A stretch of 64,000 bases of DNA from contig JANTQA010000026.1 of assembly GCA_027625915.1 (NCBI GenBank), positions 7,688,001 through 7,752,000 of the forward strand, given 5' to 3'. Within the stretch, counting starts at the first letter, position 1; the number at the start of each line of letters is the position of its first letter. Shown one piece after another: positions 1 to 11,402 of this stretch. Origin of the DNA: Anaeramoeba flamelloides. Taxonomy: Eukaryota; Metamonada; Anaeramoebidae. The notes beneath the pieces were generated by a model. The model made no database searches, was not told the DNA's origin, and saw only the letters and a list, made by a program, of their open reading frames with translations. Both the position numbers and the translations under genes were made by a program.

Positions 1-777
1 AAATGGGGTATGTCTTTCCTTGAAAAAGCCCGAAATCTATGATTTTAAGCTTAAATTACCTTCGAGGAAATTTAAAGTGAAAACATATTTAGAGTATAAT
101 ATATACTTATTTCATGAATATATAAAATTTTTACTGTTTTTTTTTAATTTAAAAAAAAAATAGACACCTCTCGAAGTAAGGTGCTTATTAATTAAATTTA
201 TATTTTTTTCTTTTACTATTACCAGTATTTTTTATTTTCGATTTTTTCCTATTATTTTTTCTTTTTTACTTTATTTTTTCTAAACATTTTCAATTTAATG
301 AAAGATTACATACAAGCAAAATAAATTTCATAATTTTGATAAATATGAATCCACAATAAATTTACAAATTTTGAAGATTGAAAAAAACTGAATAAAAACT
401 AAATTCTTATTTTATCAACATTGACTAATTATAAATAACCCCTGTTAATATCCTTTCACCCATTATAAATATTTAACTTGTGGTTTTTTTTTCAGCTTTG
501 AATATCGGAAAATTGAAAGATACACATAAACACTTAGTCCGGATTTAAATTGGGTTTGGACTAATAGAAAGTTTCAAAAATATTGAATTCTTTTTTTTCA
601 AAAATTTATCCAAAATTCCAAATTTATGAGAGAATTATAATTTCGTTTTAAAAATTGAAAAAAAAATTCAAAAAAGATCTTTGTCGCATTTTTTGAGTTA
701 AAATCGAAGAAAGTTTTTTTTAATCATCAAATATCTTCATAATTCTTTTTTATAATTTATTAAATTTATTTCTTATT
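1..777. other. Intergenic AT-rich DNA
   Basis: No open frame or RNA gene is recognisable. The first 60 bases resemble a stretch near 13013-13070 (both carry GGGTATGT, a TTTCC run and ATGATTTTA), so this may be the edge of a dispersed repeat. Confidence 0.5.
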
Positions 778-1215
778 TACCATTGTGGTAAAAAAGTGAA
801 ACTGGAAAAAAAGTGAAACACAGTTTTTAATTGGGAACCTTACTAAAAATTCAAAGTAAGATCAATGAAAAAAAGAATAAATAAATAAATAAAGACAAAA
901 TGAAGTATTCGTCACAATAACAGTTTTTTAAATACTATCTTTTATTAGGGGTTTTTCTTTGATTGATCAATTATTAAAAATTTGTTCAAAAAATTGACTA
1001 TTTTTAAGATCTCCAAAACTACAAGAACAATTTCGATAAATCAAGTTGATTTAAATTGTATTTGTTGGGTTGATTGAAAATAATATAATGGGTTATTATT
1101 TGAAGTTAATTGGTTTCTTCTTTTTATTGATTTTACTTTTCATTTTCAATAATGTTCCCAATTAAAAACCTTGTTTCACTTTTTTTCCAGTTTCACTTTT
1201 TTTCCACAACAGTTA
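778..1215. repeat. Inverted-repeat MITE flanked by TA (family 1)
   Basis: The two ends are inverted copies of about 60 bp. The left arm (780-840) contains two AAAGTGAAAC-type motifs followed by TTTTTAATTGGGAAC, and the right arm (1150-1212) is its reverse complement with a few differences. TA lies immediately outside both arms. There is no coding potential inside. This is the structure of a non-autonomous DNA transposon, and the TA suggests Tc1/mariner-type mobilisation. The terminal CCATTGTGG resembles the ends of the foldback at 5331-6203. Confidence 0.75.
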
Positions 1216-1416
1216 TGTGTTGTTTTCATTTTTTTGGTTTTTTTCTGTTATAACGACAAATAACCAATATTTTGAACAATATTTAAATTTTTGTCATGGT
1301 AAAAGTTAAAAACATTGCTTATTCACACGACTCTACTGACCTTTTTCTTTGGTTTTTGATTTTATGAACTCAGAATTTTATATGAAATGAATCAGACAGA
1401 ATTGAAAAAATAAGTA

Positions 1417-1887
1417 TAGTAGGGAAAAAAATACCGGACATGAAAAAAATCCCGGACAAGATTTTTAATTGTGAATATTAGTAAAATTTTTGTCTAATTT
1501 CAATGAAATCCTTATTATAAATAACCAATTTTTTTATGAGATTAGTAATAAACCTACCTAAAGTTCATCAAAGTAAGGTGTCTCTAGAATACTTGAGTAA
1601 TTGTTTGATAACCTAATGTTGATCAACTTTTTTTGAAAAACAATCCAGTTTTATTGAGGTTTACTAGAGTTTGGAAAATGATAATTTTTCTTCTTGTTTT
1701 TTGATTGGTTGAATGGTGTTTTGAACAAGTGTGATTTCATCAATCATCATTCTAATAAGTGGGGGGTTTATAATTGAAAAAGTTCGATTCTTAAAAAAAG
1801 GAATTTGATTGTAAATAGCTGAAATTACATAATAATTTTACTAATATTCACAATTAAAAATCTTGTCCGGTATTTTTTTCACTGCTA
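1417..1887. repeat. MITE family 2, copy a
   Basis: The inverted ends share AAAAAAATACCGGACA and AAGATTTTTAATTGTGAATA. TA dinucleotides flank both ends. The left end carries the CCGGACA motif twice, as a local duplication. The interior (including TAAACCTACCTAAAGTTCAT) matches the copy at 4551-5049 in the same orientation, which defines a family. Confidence 0.75.
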
Positions 1888-2588
1888 TATATCATTAAAT
1901 TTTATCCCCTTAATATTTCAACTACAAGCTTAAAAACTAAGTATTGTTTTCCAAATTAGATTCTTCCAACTTGACACCTTTAAAACAATAGTTTTCTAGT
2001 TCACAAAACAAAAAAACAAATGTTTTGTTAGTAAATCCTTCTTTTCATGAATTATTTCTAATTTCAAAATATCGTAAACTAAAAATGGATTAGTCACAAA
2101 AACTTTTTTAACTTAAAATTAATTTGTAAATTTGCCTTATGATCAAAGAAGATGGAAACTTACACTTGAAATACAAACGAAATTAATTTACAAACACAAT
2201 TCAGTTTTGCAGACAAAACATTTCAAAAAATTAATTAAAATAAAAAAAATTTCAAAATAAAATCGTTTCTTGGTTTTGTTTCAAAAAAGTTTTATTAACG
2301 AACCACTTACTTGAAAAAAAAAAATTAAGTTCAAGATTGGAATAATTACCTGCAAAACGTGAGATTATTTTCCAAAAGTTTGGATCATTATGAAAATTTT
2401 GAAACAAACTACAAACCAATAAAGTACATTCTAACACTTGTCAATAGTCTGGAAGTACATTCCAACACTTTCAAAACTCAAATATTTTCAAAAGTTAATG
2501 TAATTTTGTTGCGTTGAAATGTTTGGATTTATCATTTTTTTCTTAATTGATTTTTCATCAACTTTTTTTCAAAATTCAATTCAACAAA
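1888..2588. other. Upstream region of the MINDY gene with a short direct repeat
   Basis: No gene is seen. A direct repeat AGTACATTCYAACACTT occurs at about 2423 and 2454, roughly 31 bp apart, some 120-165 bp before the start codon. It is a candidate regulatory site, by position only. Confidence 0.25.
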
Positions 2589-4349
2589 ATGAGTGATTCC
2601 TTTTATCATTTAAAAAAAATAGAATTCTTTGGTAAAACTCGTTTAATTATCATCCAAAATCTCAATGGCCCCTGCCCCTTGGTTGCAGTAAGCAATGCGT
2701 TGTTATTATTTGGCCGGTTGAACATTCCTCTTGATTTTGGGATCATTAACCACCAACAGCTTATGGAAATGCTAACAAATTATTTGTTTTCAATCCAGGA
2801 AAAGAACAAACGATCACAAGTCTCAACTGGGCAATTGGCCAACCAACAGCAAATTATCTCAGATCTGCTCCTATTACTTCCAAAACTGCATTTTGGTCTT
2901 GATTTAAATCCAAAATTTAATTCACCAACATCCTTTGAGTATACTCCACAGGTCTCATTGTTTGATGTTTTCAATATTCGGTTATTCCATTCATGGATCG
3001 TTTCGAGAAAACACCCAGCTTATCGAATTATAAAATCTCTTTCTTTTAATTTGGCAATTGAAAAAATCGTAGCAATGAAAACTTTGACATCCCCTGTTGT
3101 TAAACGAAAAAATACAAAAGAACAAAAAAATAATCGTACAAACACCAAAACTAATACAAACCAAAGCTCACAACTTTCTTCTGAAAGATTTGATCTTTCA
3201 AAAATTGATCTTAATTCGCTAATTGAAAATAACCAAATAAACCAAAAGGGTAATAATAACATGACACTTAATGAGGAAACTAAAGAACAAATTTTTAAGA
3301 ATTTGGAACAATTAAGTGATCAATTTCCAAAAACACAACAAGAAGAAAATTCAAATGTCAAGGAAAACTTGAAAGAAAAAGAAAAAGAACAAACCAAAAA
3401 AAATGTTATTACAATTCAACAGCCAGAAACATTGGAAAAAGAACAAAAAGAAACTGAGGGAATACAAAATGAAGAAGACCAAAAAACCATCCAAACAGGA
3501 GTAATTATCAATGAATTTATTGAAGAAAACAAAACACAGGCTACTTATTATGGGCTTTCGAAACTCTGCAGGTCGATGAAGGAATTTGAAATTGGTGTCT
3601 TTTTCAGAAACAATCATTTTTCGACCATTTTTAAAAACAACGATGGAAAGTTGTATTTATTATTAACCGACGATGGGTATAGGTCAACCGATCGTATTTG
3701 GGAAAGGTTTGAATCCCTTTCTGGTGATAATAAGCTTGTTAATTATGCTTTTAAAACAGTTAATGAAATGAAAAAAATACCAAAGCAATCTAATCAACCA
3801 AATCTTGCACAAATACCACAAAACTATATGTCCGAAAAGGAAGTTTTGAAATATGCCAAAAAAATTTCCAAGGAAGAGCAAAAACAAAAACAAAAACAAA
3901 TATATCAACAAAAACAAAAACAAAAACAAAAACAAAAACAAAAACAAAAACAAAAGCAAAAACAAAAGCAAAAACAAAAGCAAAATCAACAAAACCAATT
4001 GAGGGGCTACCAAACAGCACTTTCTGAAAAGGAAATCTTAAGGACAGTTCTTGAAATTTCAAAAATTGAAACAACCTCAAATCAGTTTCAACAAACACAG
4101 CAGCCAAATGATCAAATGGAACAAGAAGAAATTAAAAATTTGGTTAAATTGATTGATCAAACAACAAAAGAAACCGAAAGGCAACAGAAAATAATGCAAA
4201 AAAAACAAAGACACCATACAAATCATAAAAGAAATCCAAACCAAAAGAGAAAAAAAAGAATTCATAACAAAAACCATAAAAAGCATAAAATAAATAACAA
4301 AGGTATTACCAAAAACAATAGAAATAAATCTGGCTGTTTTTTGATGTAA
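2589..4349 (+). CDS. MINDY1: MINDY-family K48-specific deubiquitinase with UIM-like motifs and a CaaX-like tail
   Basis: 586 residues starting at the first ATG (CAACAAAATG context); the frame is open upstream but has no earlier ATG. MINDY enzymes are cysteine proteases that trim K48-linked ubiquitin chains. The signature QNLNGPCPLVAVSNALLL gives Gln23 and catalytic Cys29 with the family's six-residue spacing. FFRNNHFSTIF supplies the catalytic His343, followed by LLTDDGYRS. Residues of roughly 165-310 between the two halves are a charged Lys/Glu/Asn/Gln insert, so the fold is interrupted by low complexity. After the domain, SEKEVLKYAKKISKEE (about 414-429) fits a ubiquitin-interacting motif and SEKEILRTVLEISKIE (about 479-494) is a near copy with Val for Ala. 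A Lys-Gln tract lies between them. The protein ends Cys-Phe-Leu-Met, a CaaX box predicted to be farnesylated, which suggests a membrane-attached enzyme. No intron is apparent. The family call is firm, the subtype is not. Confidence 0.9.
   Translation: MSDSFYHLKKIEFFGKTRLIIIQNLNGPCPLVAVSNALLLFGRLNIPLDFGIINHQQLMEMLTNYLFSIQEKNKRSQVSTGQLANQQQIISDLLLLLPKLHFGLDLNPKFNSPTSFEYTPQVSLFDVFNIRLFHSWIVSRKHPAYRIIKSLSFNLAIEKIVAMKTLTSPVVKRKNTKEQKNNRTNTKTNTNQSSQLSSERFDLSKIDLNSLIENNQINQKGNNNMTLNEETKEQIFKNLEQLSDQFPKTQQEENSNVKENLKEKEKEQTKKNVITIQQPETLEKEQKETEGIQNEEDQKTIQTGVIINEFIEENKTQATYYGLSKLCRSMKEFEIGVFFRNNHFSTIFKNNDGKLYLLLTDDGYRSTDRIWERFESLSGDNKLVNYAFKTVNEMKKIPKQSNQPNLAQIPQNYMSEKEVLKYAKKISKEEQKQKQKQIYQQKQKQKQKQKQKQKQKQKQKQKQKQNQQNQLRGYQTALSEKEILRTVLEISKIETTSNQFQQTQQPNDQMEQEEIKNLVKLIDQTTKETERQQKIMQKKQRHHTNHKRNPNQKRKKRIHNKNHKKHKINNKGITKNNRNKSGCFLM
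3877..3987 (+). repeat. In-frame hexamer tandem repeat coding Lys-Gln
   Basis: About 16 units of AAACAA/AAGCAA are read in frame inside the MINDY gene as alternating Gln and Lys. The array separates the two UIM-like motifs and is likely to vary in length. Confidence 0.85.
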
Positions 4350-4550
4350 TAAAACGTTTGGTTAGTTATCAATAATCAACTACCAACCTTAAAAATATTT
4401 TTTTTCAACAACCTTTCTTGAAATAATAAAATTAAATTTGTATAAATCAATATTTTTTTTTTTGTATTTATTCCATTATTTTGAAGATTTTTTTTTTTTG
4501 TTTATACACTTCTTTCATTTAAAAAATTAAAAAAAGTAAAATTTGATATA

Positions 4551-5049
4551 TAGTAGAAAAAAAATACCTGACAGGAAAATATTCCCTGAAAAGATTTTTA
4601 ATTGTGAATATTAGTACAATTGTTGTGTAATCTCATTTATTTTCAATCAAATCCTTTTTATAAATAACCAATTTTTTATGAGCCTATTAATAAACCTACC
4701 TAAAGTTCATTAAAGTAAGGTGTCTATAGAATACTCATGTAATTGTTTGATAGCCATAAGTAGATCAACTTTTTTTGAAAAACAATCAAGTTTTATAGAA
4801 GTTTACTAGAGTTTGGAAAAAGATAATTTTTATTCTTGTTTTTTGATTGATTGAATGGTGTTTTGAACAATTGAAATTTCATTATTCATCTTTCTAATAA
4901 GTGGTTGAGTTATATTTTTAAAAGTTTGATTCATAAAATAAAGGATTTGATTTAAAATAAAAGAAATTACAAAACAATTTTTCCCATATTTACAATTAAA
5001 AATCTTGTCCTGGATTTTTTTCATGACCAGTATTTTTTCCGCTGCTTTA
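4551..5049. repeat. MITE family 2, copy b
   Basis: Shares ends (AAGATTTTTAATTGTGAATA and its complement) and interior with the element at 1417-1887, in the same orientation, with scattered substitutions. It begins 200 bp after the MINDY stop. The copies flank the MINDY gene as direct repeats about 3 kb apart. Confidence 0.75.
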
Positions 5050-5145
5050 CACTCAAGATTTTTAACTATTATACACTTTAAAAACATGAAAAAAAAATAT
5101 ATATTTTGTTCCTAAATCATAATTTAGGAATTCGGGAAACGCCTA

Positions 5146-5216
5146 GGTTTTCAAGAAATCAAAAGAATGGAAAAAAATCATAGATTTTACTCAATTTTTT
5201 TAAATTCTGGAAAACC
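5146..5216. repeat. Palindromic hairpin module, type H3
   Basis: An imperfect palindrome bounded by CCTAGGTTTTC and GGAAAACCTAAC with a central ATAGATTTTACTCAATT arm. The same module recurs at about 15655, 24620, 24718, 24910, 26218 and 30505. Confidence 0.65.
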
Positions 5217-5330
5217 TAACAGCAAATAAGAGGAATTAACCCCCCGTTAAATAAAATCAAAAAAAAATAATGCAATTTTTCTAAAAAAATGAAAAGTGCA
5301 TCATATTGCCTTGTATTTATTTATTTTATT

Positions 5331-6203
5331 TATCCATTGTGAAAAAAATTTGGGTCATTAAAAAAAATTGGGTCAGTCAAAAATTTGATTTCGTTTTTTA
5401 AATAGTAAATATTAGCAAAATGGTTTTTGATCAAAGTAAAATTTTATGAACAAATCTTACATTTAAGAAAAACCAAAGTCATTATCAATAATAATTTTCA
5501 AAGACAATATTATCTTGTTGCATTTTAACCCTTTGGAATTACTGTGGAACTTTAAAAAAACAAAAATTTACTTTTAATTGTAAACTTTACTAAAAATAAG
5601 AGAACTATTTATTAGGAAATCTTATAATCTATTAATCTAATAAGATATTTATCATTGTTAATGAACGCAAATTTATCACAGTTAATCTTAAATATCCTTT
5701 TAAACCAAATTGAATAATAAAATCTTCCAAAAAAGCTGTTTTTTTTGAAAGAGGTTGTTCTCCACTAATGTTTACAATCAAAACTTCAAAATACCGAAAT
5801 ATCAAGATTTCAGAAACCATTTAAATTCTTTAAATCCCCCATAGACAAACCTTAATTTAAAACACTTATTAATTTTTGGTCTTCCCAAACAATGATTAAC
5901 TTGATCTTGGAATGTAATCTAATAAAAAAAATCAACATTTTTAGTAAAGTTTACAATTAAAAATAAATTTTTGTTTTTTAGAGTTCCACAGTAATTCCAA
6001 AGGGTTAAAATGCAACAAGATAATATTGTCTTTGAAAATTATTATTGATAATGACTTTGGTTTTTTCTTAAATGTAAGATTTGTTCATAAAATTTTACTT
6101 TGATCAAAAAACCATTTTGCTAATATTTACTATTTAAAAAACGAAATCAAATTTTTGACTGACCCAATTTTTTTTAATGACCCAAATTTTTTTCACAATG
6201 GTA
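5331..6203. repeat. Foldback element with nearly identical 264 bp arms
   Basis: Left arm 5333-5597 and right arm 5937-6201 are reverse complements with only a few differences by eye (homopolymer length and about two or three substitutions). The ends read CCATTGTGAAAAAAA, next to TA. The central 340 bp encodes nothing recognisable; a 62-codon minus-strand frame there has no known features. Arm identity is far higher than in other repeats here, so this is a young insertion or one homogenised by conversion. Confidence 0.85.
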
Positions 6204-6353
6204 TCATAAAATTAAGATAATTGATTTGATAATTATTATTAATAAATTAATGTGTTGAATTTTTTGAATTATTATTATAATAACAATCTTTCTAAGTTGA
6301 GAAAATTAAAAAACAAATAAAAATCTTGAAAAAAAAATGAAAAAATGAATAAT

Positions 6354-7565
6354 TAGAGGTTTTGATGATAACATGCTATAATTCACGATAAAGTTACAAA
6401 AATCGCAATAATTTCAATCAAATCGCGATATATCAGAAAATCGCGATAATTATTAAAAAATCGTAATAAATGCCAAAATATCGTGATTAAAAAGTAATCG
6501 CGATATGATAGTTGATGGGTTTTTGGGTTAATTGAGAAATAATTGATCAAAAAAAATTTTTTTTGATCAAAAACCAGATCAGGTGAAAAAAAGTTATTCT
6601 TTGAAAAAACAACAAAAAAGATACTTGATCTAATCAAGGATCAGATCAAAGAGTTTTATTGTGTTTTCATTTTATTTGGTTGACAAACCTATCGATCATT
6701 TAAGATCAACAACAATATGAACTAAAGAGAAATAAATATTTTTTCAGTTAATCGTGGTGTTGTAAATTGGGTTGAATAAAAGACCTTCTAAAAAAACCAA
6801 CCCTTTATCTGTTCTTTAAAGAATGTGATCTTGGGTTACAATATTTTCATTTGTTCTCAGCAAGCTAAAAGGAGTGGATAACTCTTCAAAAGATTTCACA
6901 ACATCCTTGTCAATATGATCACCAATTATTAAAATTTTTTATACAATATTTGTCTTCTTCTTCTTTTTCTTCTTTGAGAATCTTTGTTTTGGACAGAAAA
7001 CACAATTAGAGCTTAGTGGTTTTTGTTTTATAGATCACCAAAAAGAATGAAAATTATTCTTTATTCTTTTTGGCTATTTACAAATGGTGAAGGTAACAAC
7101 TCCATTTTAAGAAAACACACATTTATTCAAGTGTGTTATTGAAATGGGTTATTATTAGTTTGATCATAAAATTTATTGAGATTTTATATTTTGTTAAAAA
7201 AAAAATGAAAAGAAAAAAATTTTTTAATCCAACAACCAAACTCATTCCCTTTATAAAAGTTTTCTGTCTTTCAAAACTTTCAAACACTTGAAGACAGTTC
7301 AGAACCCTTACAAACACTTTCTGGCATTATTAAAGGGAAAGCGTTGTAAGAGTATCAAGGCTTTGTAAAAGTCAAGCGATTTTTTTTAAGATGATTTCAA
7401 AAAAATAATTTTTCATTTTTTCGTGATAATAGGATATCGCGATAATGTTGTTTATCACGATTTTATGATTTTTGGCAATAAAGTTGGACTAATCGCGATT
7501 TTTTTAATAATATTGCGATTTTATTGTTAATATCAGGATAATATATGTTATAATCAAAACCTCTA
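6354..7565 (+). repeat. TCGCGATA-rich 1.2 kb element, copy 1
   Basis: The terminal inverted repeat GAGGTTTTGATGATAACAT is flanked by TA on both sides. Both subterminal zones (about 6380-6510 and 7430-7530) carry many copies of TCGCGAT or its one-base variants. The core matches copies at 31215-32445 (inverted) and 54454-55705. No transposase is seen. It is best read as a non-autonomous DNA transposon with arrayed candidate transposase-binding sites. Confidence 0.8.
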
Positions 7566-8240
7566 TTATTATTTTTTTTTCCAAAATATCAAAAACATAT
7601 ATAAAACCATTGTAAATTCATCTTTAAACAAAATAGAATTTTTATTATAATTCAAATCTGTAATAAAAACAAAAAAAAAATTAATATATTATCACATCAA
7701 TATCATTTTAATTCTTTTCTTTAAATATGGATGAAATTTAGGCCAATCCATGTGTTAAAGGATATCTATATTTGTTTCTAATATTTTGAAAATCTCAAAA
7801 ATTGAAAAGTTATTAAATTCAAATACCGATCAGTATGAAATTAAGATTCAGATAATAGAATATTTATGATAAAATGAATTAAAACACTATTTATAATAAT
7901 TACTCAATAAAATTAAAAAATTATGATTAAAGCAGCTTTATCATTGAAAAGTAGAAAGCCTTGAGAATATTCAAAATCATAATAATCTGAAAGCTATGAA
8001 AAAAGCAAATAGATTTTTCTGAATGAACGTTTTTTATTTTTTTTGTGTTTTTAATTTGATTAAAATAGTAAAATCTAATGAAAAGTAAAATCAAAAAACT
8101 CAAAAATTTTTTTAGAAAAGAAGTTTAATACGTTGTTGAGAATTTTTTCAAAATTGGAATATTACCTACCAAAGTTTAAGAATCAGAAAAAAAAAAGAGA
8201 AAAAAATTATCTTTCTTATTGGTTATATACTAAAAAAAAA
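7566..8240. other. Intergenic AT-rich DNA
   Basis: No frames, RNA genes or clear inverted repeats were seen, only A/T runs. Confidence 0.5.
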
Positions 8241-8965
8241 AAACTCTAAAACTTTCTTTGAGTTTTCTTTTCAGGGGGGGGTAAAGACAAAGATAAGAGC
8301 AGATCAAGAATAAAAACGAAAAAAAAAGAAATGTACAAGATTTTTTACAATATATGATAATTGGTGATCATATGAATAGGTTATTAAAAATGAATTTGAC
8401 AAGTTACCAGCCCCCTTAAAACTAGAAAGGGATAAAAAAAAAAAATGATTTAAGGGTAGAGAATTCTCTAAATAAGGTATGAAAGAAAGATATTTCACAA
8501 GAAAATGGAAAACACAAAACTCATAAAGCTCAAATAATTTACAAGACAAATAATTGAATTTTGTTATTTCTTGTTTATGATCTAAATGATCGAAACATCA
8601 ATAACCAAATTAATAGAAAATACAATGTAACTTTTTAATCTGATCCTTGATTGAATAGAACATCTTTTTTGTTTATTTTAATGGAATAAATTATTTGTTT
8701 CACAGGATCTGTTTTTTTTGATCAAAAAAAATTTTCTTTTTTGTAAAAATATTGTTTTAACCCCAAACCCATCTATTATTATATCACTATTAATTTTTAA
8801 TCACGATATTTTGATATTTTCACAATTTTAAATAATTATCACAATTGTATGGGATCTTGTTTTTTGTCATATTATCACGATTTTTTGATAATATTGTGAT
8901 TTTATAGAATATCACATTTTTTATTGGATTTTGTGATTTTGTAATAAGAATCAGGATTGTTTTAT
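8241..8965 (-). repeat. Degenerate fourth copy of the TCGCGATA element
   Basis: Parts align with the inside of the copy at 31215-32445: AATTGGTGATCAT, GATCCTTGATTGAATAGAAC and the TTTTTTGATCAAAAAAA box, then a zone (about 8780-8950) of TCACGAT, TCACAAT and TTGTGAT motifs. No intact TCGCGA remains. The ends are missing or unrecognisable. It appears to be the oldest copy in the window. Confidence 0.55.
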
Positions 8966-9371
8966 GACTTTTTAAAACAATTTTTTCAACTTATAGTGAA
9001 TTGAAAGAGAAATTACCTATTTCTATTCGATTGTTTTAAAATAACTAGTATTTTAAATCTGATTATGATAATAATCAAAATAAAACATATCTTAAGTCCA
9101 TTTATTACTTAAAATTCAAAAAAAAAAAAAAAAATTGAGAAAAAAATAAATAAAATCGGCGATACAATACCTTTTATTTAAAATTTAAAACTAGTACACA
9201 ATAATGTACATCATACCTCTAAGTTTTGGTATTTTTTTATCTTCTATATTATTCCAACTGAAATTGAATTTTAAAGAAACCATAAAAACTCTGTAAAATA
9301 ATTTTTGATCTTTATTGAAAATGAATAAATTAACAAAAGCAAAATAACAATTTAAATTAATTTTCAGCTTC

Positions 9372-10715
9372 TCATTTGTGAATTTGTGGTTCCTGTTTTT
9401 TATTTTTCCATTTTTTACCGTAAAAGATGCACATTTCGCATTCATAAAGACACACCAAGCTAGAATTTGAATTTAATAGGTAATATTGATGTGCGTCATC
9501 TAATTCATCTAAAAGGAACTCAACCTCATTATCACCTGTGAATTTGATTGTATCTGTATAAAAATAATCTATTAACAATTCGATTGTTTCATATGATTTA
9601 CCCGAGTAATCATTAACTTCTTGAATGTTACTATCTATGGTCTCGAACAATTCAGCATATAGGCCCGATCTAGCAACATGAACGAATTTGTGGCAAGGTA
9701 TATAATTGTTTTCAACAACTATTGAAAAGTCCATGGATTCTTCGTCTTCTAATATCAATTTCATGTCTTCAATTAAAGAATTTCTTTGATAGCAATTTGA
9801 TACTTTCTCGTCAAGTTGTAGTGTATTGACAATAGTTTTAATAAAATCTTTTTTTTCATTAATCGTATTTACATTTTTAAATTCAATTCCTGAGTAAAGA
9901 ATTCGAAAGAATTCTTCTAATTCTTTTTTTGTTATTTCTTTTTCCATTTTTGTTATCAATTCCTCTGTTAATTTTTGATGTAGCCTGGTTTCGATAAACA
10001 ATTTGTGGATTTTAATCCCTCTAACCTCAAAATCAGTATATAGGCTTTTTTCATAGTGTTTACCAAAGTCCTGTTGATAAGATCTAAATTTTTCCATATG
10101 ATTAATACTCTTTTGTGAGAGATCATTTGATTGACTAAAATACGAATATCTTTGTTGATAATTTTCTTGGGCATATATGAAAAAAAGGTCTTCAATTTTG
10201 GAACCATAATTAATTAATAAAGTTGCCATAGCTCTATTATTCATTGAAAGGGCACTAGCAAGTGGAGCATTCCTCGCTTGATACACTTGAGTGTTAACCC
10301 TTACACCATTCTCAATAAAAAATTTTATTACATTTAATTCATTATTATTTTTAATGGCTTGACTGAGAAATGTTTCTGATTCAAGATCAATTTCTTTGTA
10401 ATCGATACCAAAACTTCGTAACATTTCTAAATAATGGATTTTTACTTTTTCACCTACTGAGGAATCCCATCCAGATGTGATCACTAAATGGAATGGTTTT
10501 TGTCCATAAATGTTTATTTTTGTAAGGGATGCACCCTGATTAACTAAATATTGAAATTTCTCAATCCCAAGATTATATTTAATAATTTCATGTAATGCAG
10601 TATTCCCATAATTATCCTGTACATCCAGATCAATTCCCTTTGAAACTACAAATTCTAACATTTCCATATTTGATTTAACTGCAAAGTGAGTAATAGATTC
10701 TTTATTTAAAAAACA
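9372..10715 (-). CDS. 3' exon of an ankyrin-repeat protein with tandem BTB-like domains
   Basis: The open frame continues upstream of its first ATG (10667) to an apparent 3' splice site: ATAG precedes TGT at 10715, and an in-frame stop would otherwise block extension. The first half has ankyrin repeats (for example GNTALHEIIKYN, INIYGQKPFHLVI). The second half has two BTB/POZ-like segments: a degenerate one (FEVRGIKIHKLFIETRLH...ILYSG) and a better one with MDFSIVV, PCHKFVHVARSGLYAELF and ELLIDYFYTDTIKF. Ankyrin/BTB proteins commonly act as protein-interaction scaffolds or cullin-3 adaptors; that role is inferred. The 5' part of the gene is probably the ankyrin exon at 16299-17968, because both proposed splice sites are phase 0 and the joined ankyrin repeat reads well. 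Base composition is more AT-rich than the upstream part, a point against a simple single history. Confidence 0.8.
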   Translation of the reverse strand, partial: CFLNKESITHFAVKSNMEMLEFVVSKGIDLDVQDNYGNTALHEIIKYNLGIEKFQYLVNQGASLTKINIYGQKPFHLVITSGWDSSVGEKVKIHYLEMLRSFGIDYKEIDLESETFLSQAIKNNNELNVIKFFIENGVRVNTQVYQARNAPLASALSMNNRAMATLLINYGSKIEDLFFIYAQENYQQRYSYFSQSNDLSQKSINHMEKFRSYQQDFGKHYEKSLYTDFEVRGIKIHKLFIETRLHQKLTEELITKMEKEITKKELEEFFRILYSGIEFKNVNTINEKKDFIKTIVNTLQLDEKVSNCYQRNSLIEDMKLILEDEESMDFSIVVENNYIPCHKFVHVARSGLYAELFETIDSNIQEVNDYSGKSYETIELLIDYFYTDTIKFTGDNEVEFLLDELDDAHQYYLLNSNSSLVCLYECEMCIFYGKKWKNKKQEPQIHK

Positions 10716-10873
10716 CTATAAAAAGTTACAAAAAAAAAATTAGTTAATACGATAAAGAATAAGAATTTATTTAAATATTTAAATAATTTTCCAAATTAAA
10801 AATGATTAAAAAAAAGCATAGAATAAATAATAACTATTGGATAATTAAGCATACATACAAATTCAATTAAACC

Positions 10874-11402
10874 CAATTCCAAAAATTTGGACACATCCAA
10901 AATCACAAATAGACAAAAAAAACCTCTCAATTTATTATATTTTTACAAACCTAATATAAAACAACATTTAAGTTACCCAGTATTAATGTTTTAATATATA
11001 ATCATTTTAATCCAAATAAAAGAAAAAAAATATAAAACTCAAAAAAATTAAAATCTGTGTGTCCAAAATAATCAAACTAAGAGTAGAACAAAAAATGTAT
11101 TGATAAATTTGTTGAAATTTAACCAACAATTATTGATCGATCTAATGATAAGTTACCATTAAAAAATTGTATGTAATTTTTTCAATTTAACAAACTCAAC
11201 AGTAACCTTCTAGCAACCATTGGAAAAAACTCCAGATCTAACCAAACAGATTACCTAACTGGACAACAAATGAAATGAAAACAAAACAATAAAGACAAAA
11301 AATAAAATAGTATGTAAAATCAAAATTATTTCCAAATTGAATGTAAAGTGGAGTATTTTTATTCGTTCAACTGTTTAAAATGTGTCCAAATTTTTGGAAT
11401 AT
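10874..11402. repeat. MITE family F, copy F1
   Basis: The inverted termini are AATTCCAAAAATTTGGACAC and its complement. Interior blocks (TATTGATCGATC, AAATTTGTTGAAATT) also occur in F2 (30737-32511), F3 (37509-38029) and F4 (28433-28636). Confidence 0.65.

Noticed and set aside
3684-4107. Minus-strand frames of about 105 codons rich in Leu, Phe and Val
   Set aside because: They are the reverse of the Lys-Gln repeat in the MINDY gene and have no independent support.
6380-6510. TCGCGATA repeats as a CRISPR array
   Set aside because: The motif is only 8 bp and degenerate, with irregular short spacing, and it lies in the ends of a TA-flanked inverted-repeat element of a eukaryote.
7123-7317. 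64-codon minus-strand frame with a counterpart at 31353-31592
   Set aside because: It lies in the core of the TCGCGATA element and is similar only because the elements are copies; the frames diverge and no protein signature is present.
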